Of a stretch of DNA of 22,158 nucleotides, positions 19,438 through 22,158 are shown piece after piece. The notes under the pieces were generated by a model. That model had not been told where the DNA came from. It did no database searches and saw nothing but the letters and a program-made list of their open reading frames with translations. Position 1 is the first letter of the stretch, and each line of letters opens with the position of its first letter. A program made the translations under genes and the position numbers. The DNA lies in IMG/VR virus record IMGVR_UViG_3300025769_000945, positions 1-22,158 of that record; one strand, written 5' to 3'. This DNA comes from a virus.

Positions 19438-19537
19438 GTACCAGTTCACAGTGCAGGGCGAAACCGCTGCTCCTGCCCGCAAACCCGCTGCCAAGAAAAA
19501 GCCTGCTAAAAAAGAGGTGTCATCTGCTGAAGACTGA
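19427..19537 (+). CDS. Short Lys/Ala-rich protein
   Basis: A 36-aa frame, MHSKYQFTVQGETAAPARKP, then AAKKKPAKKEVSSAED. It overlaps the end of the MuF gene by 11 bases and shares TGATG with the next frame. The AAKKKPAKK pattern resembles histone H1-like or AlgP-like tails that bind DNA. Very short, so support comes mainly from the unbroken chain of overlapping stop/start codons. Confidence 0.45.
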   Translation: MHSKYQFTVQGETAAPARKPAAKKKPAKKEVSSAED

Positions 19538-19611
19538 TGCCCCGTTACAGCGGTCCGAAAAAGCCCCAATCAACGATGGGCAAGAAAAAGCCTAAGAAAA
19601 AGAAGAAGTGA
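19537..19611 (+). CDS. Very short Lys-rich peptide
   Basis: A 24-aa frame, MPRYSGPKKPQSTMGKKKPK then only lysines. TGATG at both ends links it to neighbours. Nearly half the residues are lysine. It may be a genuine basic peptide packaged with DNA or just a link that keeps ribosomes moving along the operon. Confidence 0.35.
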   Translation: MPRYSGPKKPQSTMGKKKPKKKKK

Positions 19612-19850
19612 TGGCAGCCAAGCGTCGCCCACCAAAGGACAAGAAGACGGGCCTGCCTAAGGCTTATCTTGCTGGTGCCAAGAACAAGGCGGCCAAGGCC
19701 AGCGAAATCAAGCGCACTGCTGCCCTTTACAAGGCTGGCAAGAACATCGACATTGCAGCTGTCTCCAAATCGAGGACTGAGCAAGGTGGCAAGACCAAAA
19801 GCAAAACCACTAAGCGACGCCGTAAAGGCAACGCTAAGAAAAAAGGCTGA
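19611..19850 (+). CDS. Small Lys-rich protein (DUF5872-like)
   Basis: Predicted 79 aa: MAAKRRPPKDKKTGLPKAYL, KNKAAKASEIKRTAALYKAG, then IDIAAVSKSRTEQGGKT and a Lys/Arg tail. From memory this resembles the small viral/cyanobacterial DUF5872 group (PxKDxxTGLPxxYxAG...EIKRTA...Y...SKSR); no function known. The start overlaps the previous stop (TGATG). The last 65 bases overlap the next gene in another frame. Confidence 0.6.
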   Translation: MAAKRRPPKDKKTGLPKAYLAGAKNKAAKASEIKRTAALYKAGKNIDIAAVSKSRTEQGGKTKSKTTKRRRKGNAKKKG

Positions 19851-20040
19851 GGGCACTCGGTTCACCTACGGGCAGCTTGCTGCTGTGTATCGCCGTGGCC
19901 AGGGCGCATACTTGTCCAGCGGCTCACGCAATGTGCCAATGGCTGCCTGGGCAATGGGCCGGGTCAACAGCTTTGTGTCTGGCAAAGGCGGCGCACGAAA
20001 GGCCGACGCTGACTTGCTCAAAAAGCGCAAAAAGAAGTAA
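19786..20040 (+). CDS. Small basic protein with GAYLSSGSR motif (DUF5824-like)
   Basis: Predicted 84 aa if started at GTG 19786 (GAGGA about 10 bases upstream). Conserved-looking core: FTYGQLAAVYRRGQGAYLSS, GSRNVPMAAWAMGRVNSFVS and GGARKADADLLKKRKKK. I recall this motif set from DUF5824-type proteins of cyanophages and giant viruses, function unknown. The frame is open further upstream without a better start, so a ribosomal frameshift from the overlapping gene could create a fused protein. The stop overlaps the next ATG (TAATG). Confidence 0.65.
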   Translation: MARPKAKPLSDAVKATLRKKAEGTRFTYGQLAAVYRRGQGAYLSSGSRNVPMAAWAMGRVNSFVSGKGGARKADADLLKKRKKK

Positions 20041-20321
20041 TGGCAATCAAACGCGGTGGCCACACCTTCAAGGGCTACAACAAGCCAATCAGCACGCCAA
20101 ACCACTCAAGCGGCAAGTCACACGCTGTTGTCATCAAGGATGGCGGCAAGGATCGCCTGATTAGGTTTGGGGCACAGGGCGCAAAGACAAAGCCGCCACG
20201 CAAGGGTGAGTCTGCTGCTGACAAGGCAAAGCGAGCATCATTCAAAGCACGTCACGCAAAAAATATCGCTAAGGGCAAAACATCTGCTGCATATTGGGCG
20301 AACAAAGTAAAGTGGAGCTGA
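20040..20321 (+). CDS. Small basic protein, RGGHTFKGYNKP family
   Basis: Predicted 93 aa: MAIKRGGHTFKGYNKPISTP, SHAVVIKDGGKDRLIRFGAQ, then KGESAADKAKRASFKARHAK and SAAYWANKVKWS. From memory, close relatives are common in phages near structural genes (possibly DUF6321), with no established function; the high Lys/Arg content suggests nucleic-acid binding or an internal virion role. Overlaps previous stop as TAATG. Confidence 0.7.
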   Translation: MAIKRGGHTFKGYNKPISTPNHSSGKSHAVVIKDGGKDRLIRFGAQGAKTKPPRKGESAADKAKRASFKARHAKNIAKGKTSAAYWANKVKWS

Positions 20322-20342
20322 AAACAACCTTATGGGTTATTC

Positions 20343-21020
20343 ATGGCTGAAGAACAAGTGCAGGAGTCTATGGCTCCTGAAACAACATCTTCAAACGAAG
20401 TTGATGCACTGAAAGCAGAGCGTGAAGCACTGCTGAAAAAAAATTACGAACTGATCGGCAAGCTCAAAAACGCAAAAACTGTCCCTGATGGCGTTGATGT
20501 TCAGGAGCTACTGGACTTCAAAGCTGCGGCAGAACAGGCAGATCTGGAAAAACAAGGCAAGTACACCGAAGCCCGACAGGCTTTGGAGCAGCAGTTCCGT
20601 GAGGCGGCGGAAGAAAAGGACAAGCGCATTGCAGAACTAGAAGCCCGTGTGCGTGAGCTTGAAATCCTCAGTCCTGCTGCAACTGCTCTGCGGGATGTCG
20701 TTCATGACCCAGACATGATCTTGAACACCCAAGTGGTTAAAGAACAAATCCAGCGTGATGCTGATGGAACCGTTGTTGTTGTCAACGGCTATGAGCGCAC
20801 GCCGATTGCAGATTGGGCCAAGTCATTGCCCGCATGGATGCAGAAGCAACCAAAGCCTCAAGGCAGTGGCGCACCTGCAGGCCGCAGCACTGGCGGCGAT
20901 GTGCCCCCTGGTGTTCGCAATCCCTTTGCGAAAGATACTTTCAACCTCACAGAACAATCCCGGCTCTACAAAACAGATCGGGACATGTATGACAGGTTGA
21001 AAGCTGCAGCTGAGCGTTAA
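20343..21020 (+). CDS. Head scaffolding-like protein
   Basis: Predicted 225 aa: MAEEQVQESMAPETTSSNEV, then a long charged coiled coil (about residues 20-115, for example VDALKAEREALLKKNYEL and EEKDKRIAELEARVREL), a short globular segment (TVVVVNGYERTPIADWAKSL) and a disordered Gly/Pro-rich stretch before a basic end. Coiled-coil acidic proteins just before the major capsid gene are typically scaffolds that guide prohead assembly. No protease gene is visible next to it. Assigned by composition and position. Confidence 0.8.
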   Translation: MAEEQVQESMAPETTSSNEVDALKAEREALLKKNYELIGKLKNAKTVPDGVDVQELLDFKAAAEQADLEKQGKYTEARQALEQQFREAAEEKDKRIAELEARVRELEILSPAATALRDVVHDPDMILNTQVVKEQIQRDADGTVVVVNGYERTPIADWAKSLPAWMQKQPKPQGSGAPAGRSTGGDVPPGVRNPFAKDTFNLTEQSRLYKTDRDMYDRLKAAAER

Positions 21021-21039
21021 TATGACCGGAAGGGCGGAA

Positions 21040-21069
21040 GGTTATGCCGACTGGCCATAGGGTTATGCC
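21040..21069 (+). repeat. Direct GGTTATGCC repeat before the capsid gene
   Basis: GGTTATGCC occurs at 21040-21048 and 21061-21069, 21 bases apart (two helical turns), in the 81-base gap before the major capsid gene. The spacing fits a protein binding to one face of DNA. The capsid start has its own ribosome site GAGGAT, 6 bases before the ATG. Confidence 0.4.
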
Positions 21070-21101
21070 CGCACCGTAAAACCATTCACTGAGGATTTGT
21101 C

Positions 21102-22124
21102 ATGGCGACTCTTCGCTCTGACATCATCATCCCTGAGGTATTTACGCCGTATGTCATTGAGCAAACCACCCAGCGTGATGCCTTCTTGGCTTCCGGTGTG
21201 GTGCAGCCGATGGCTGAGCTGAATGCCGCTGAGGATGGTGGTGACTTCATTCAAGTGCCTTTTTACAAGGCCAACCTGTCGGGCGATTTTGAGCGTCTGA
21301 CAGATTCCAGTTCTTTGACACCTGGCAAGATCACTGCAGACAAGCAGGTTGCTGCTGTCCTGCACCGTGGTCGTGCTTTCGAGTCACGCGACCTCGCCGC
21401 ACTGGCCGCAGGTTCTGACCCGATGGCTGCCATTGGTTCCAAGATTGCTGACTACATCGCCAACCAACGCCAGAAGGACCTGCTGTCCTGCCTGGCTGGT
21501 GTGTTCGGTGCTGTAGATGACAACAGCTCTGCCTGCTACTCAGCACTGACTGTTGACGGTGCCACTGGTGACACCCCGACGGTTCTTGGCCCCCGCCAAA
21601 TCGTTGAAGGCAAATCCATCCTGGGCGACCAAGGCGAAAAGCTGACTGCTATCGCCATGCACCCCAAGGTCTACTACGACCTGATGGAGCGTCGTGCGAT
21701 CGACATGATCTACGACAACACTGGCGCGCCTGACACCGCTGCTGCCCAGGGTTCTACTGCGCCTGCCTTTGGTGCGGTGCAAGTTCCCACCTTCATGGGC
21801 CTGCGTGTGATCGTTTCTGCTGACGTGCAGACGACTGGCTCTGGTGCTTCCACCGAGTACGCCACTTACCTGTTCACCCAGGGTGCTGTGGCATCTGGCG
21901 AACAGCTGGGTCTGCAGACTGAAACTGATCGCGACATCCTTGCCAAGAGCGATGCGATGTCAATCGATCTGCACTATGTGTACCACCCTGTTGGTTCGAA
22001 GTTCTCGACGTCTGTTTCCAACCCCACTCGGGCACAACTGGAAACCGTTGGCAACTGGACCAAGGTGTACGAGACCAATAACATTGGCATCGTGCGGATT
22101 ACCAACACCAGCAACCTTGACTGA
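21102..22124 (+). CDS. Major capsid protein
   Basis: Predicted 340 aa, MATLRSDIIIPEVFTPYVIE, with LASGVVQPMAELNAAEDGGD and FIQVPFYKANLSGDFERLTD early, KQVAAVLHRGRAFESRDLAA (85-104), a spine-helix-like part (DPMAAIGSKIADYIANQRQK), central beta domain (LTAIAMHPKVYYDLMERRAI) and C-terminal strands (YHPVGSKFSTSVSNPTRAQL). These are features of an HK97-fold coat protein of the group that opens with IIPEVFTPYVIEQT. GAGGAT lies 6 bases before the ATG. Position after the scaffold and composition agree. Assigned as capsid with high likelihood, although the fold cannot be proven by eye. Confidence 0.9.
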   Translation: MATLRSDIIIPEVFTPYVIEQTTQRDAFLASGVVQPMAELNAAEDGGDFIQVPFYKANLSGDFERLTDSSSLTPGKITADKQVAAVLHRGRAFESRDLAALAAGSDPMAAIGSKIADYIANQRQKDLLSCLAGVFGAVDDNSSACYSALTVDGATGDTPTVLGPRQIVEGKSILGDQGEKLTAIAMHPKVYYDLMERRAIDMIYDNTGAPDTAAAQGSTAPAFGAVQVPTFMGLRVIVSADVQTTGSGASTEYATYLFTQGAVASGEQLGLQTETDRDILAKSDAMSIDLHYVYHPVGSKFSTSVSNPTRAQLETVGNWTKVYETNNIGIVRITNTSNLD

Positions 22125-22135
22125 GGGTAATCACC

Positions 22136-22158
22136 ATGGCATCCATTTTTGAGGCAAC
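22136..22158 (+). CDS. Partial gene after capsid, runs off right edge
   Basis: ATG at 22136 with GAGGG about 8 bases upstream; visible codons give MASIFEA. Position suggests another head or head-tail connector protein. Too short to identify. Confidence 0.5.

Noticed and set aside
1-22158. tRNA genes, CRISPR arrays, insertion sequences, integrase or attachment sites
   Set aside because: Looked for on both strands by reading; none recognised, so there is no evidence in this window for lysogeny.

Overview
The window is a continuous piece of a tailed double-stranded DNA phage, or a prophage with no visible host genes. The host is most likely a picocyanobacterium (Synechococcus, Cyanobium or Prochlorococcus type). 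Evidence for a tailed phage is the run TerS, TerL, portal, MuF-type minor head protein, scaffold-like protein and major capsid protein on the right (14857 to the right edge), all on the plus strand with 1 to 4 base overlaps. The cyanophage assignment rests on my memory of protein families: a proline-rich protein followed by small secreted proteins near the left edge, and small basic GAYLSSGSR / RGGHTFKGYNKP proteins. I could not run a database search.

Layout. (1) 1-2374: a proline-rich plus-strand protein faces a minus-strand operon of a small membrane protein and three exported proteins, with overlapping stop/start codons. (2) 2417-4144, plus: a small conserved-looking protein, a membrane-anchored C39-like cysteine peptidase (lysis candidate), a dCTP deaminase-like enzyme and a small coiled protein. 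(3) 8983-4241, minus: the recombination/replication-accessory arm: RecB-type nuclease, several unknown small proteins, RusA resolvase, ERF annealing protein, a ribbon-helix-helix protein, SSB and a 51-aa protein. (4) 9020-11148, plus: a second ribbon-helix-helix protein, an unknown protein and a RecA-fold replicative helicase-like ATPase that carries iteron-like repeats inside its gene. (5) 11149-12671, plus: a string of small unknown genes, three of them with their own nearly identical promoter/operator. (6) 12668-14852, plus: ParB-like protein, GT-A-type glycosyltransferase and TET/JBP-type dioxygenase, overlapping by 4 bases: a probable DNA base hypermodification cassette. (7) 14857-22158, plus: packaging and head genes.

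Two things stand out. First, the TET/JBP-glycosyltransferase-ParB cassette suggests the phage oxidises and then glycosylates a methylated base in its own DNA; no methyltransferase lies in the window. Second, there is a phage-specific regulatory module: TTGCCA-N17-CATAAT promoters in which both boxes are embedded in 10-base palindromes (TGGCTTGCCA and TGGCATGCCA). The module occurs three times on the plus strand and once on the minus strand, with two more degenerate copies in the same register. The transcripts predicted from the four good copies begin with a small hairpin capped by GGGA or GAGA, followed by a CA-rich stretch and the start codon. The hairpin stems differ in sequence but keep their pairing, which argues for a selected RNA structure. 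The two small ribbon-helix-helix proteins are natural candidates to bind the palindromes.

No tRNA, rRNA, CRISPR array, insertion sequence, integrase or attachment site was seen. The only notable gene-free stretch (12316-12436, about 120 bases) appears to be a structured leader.
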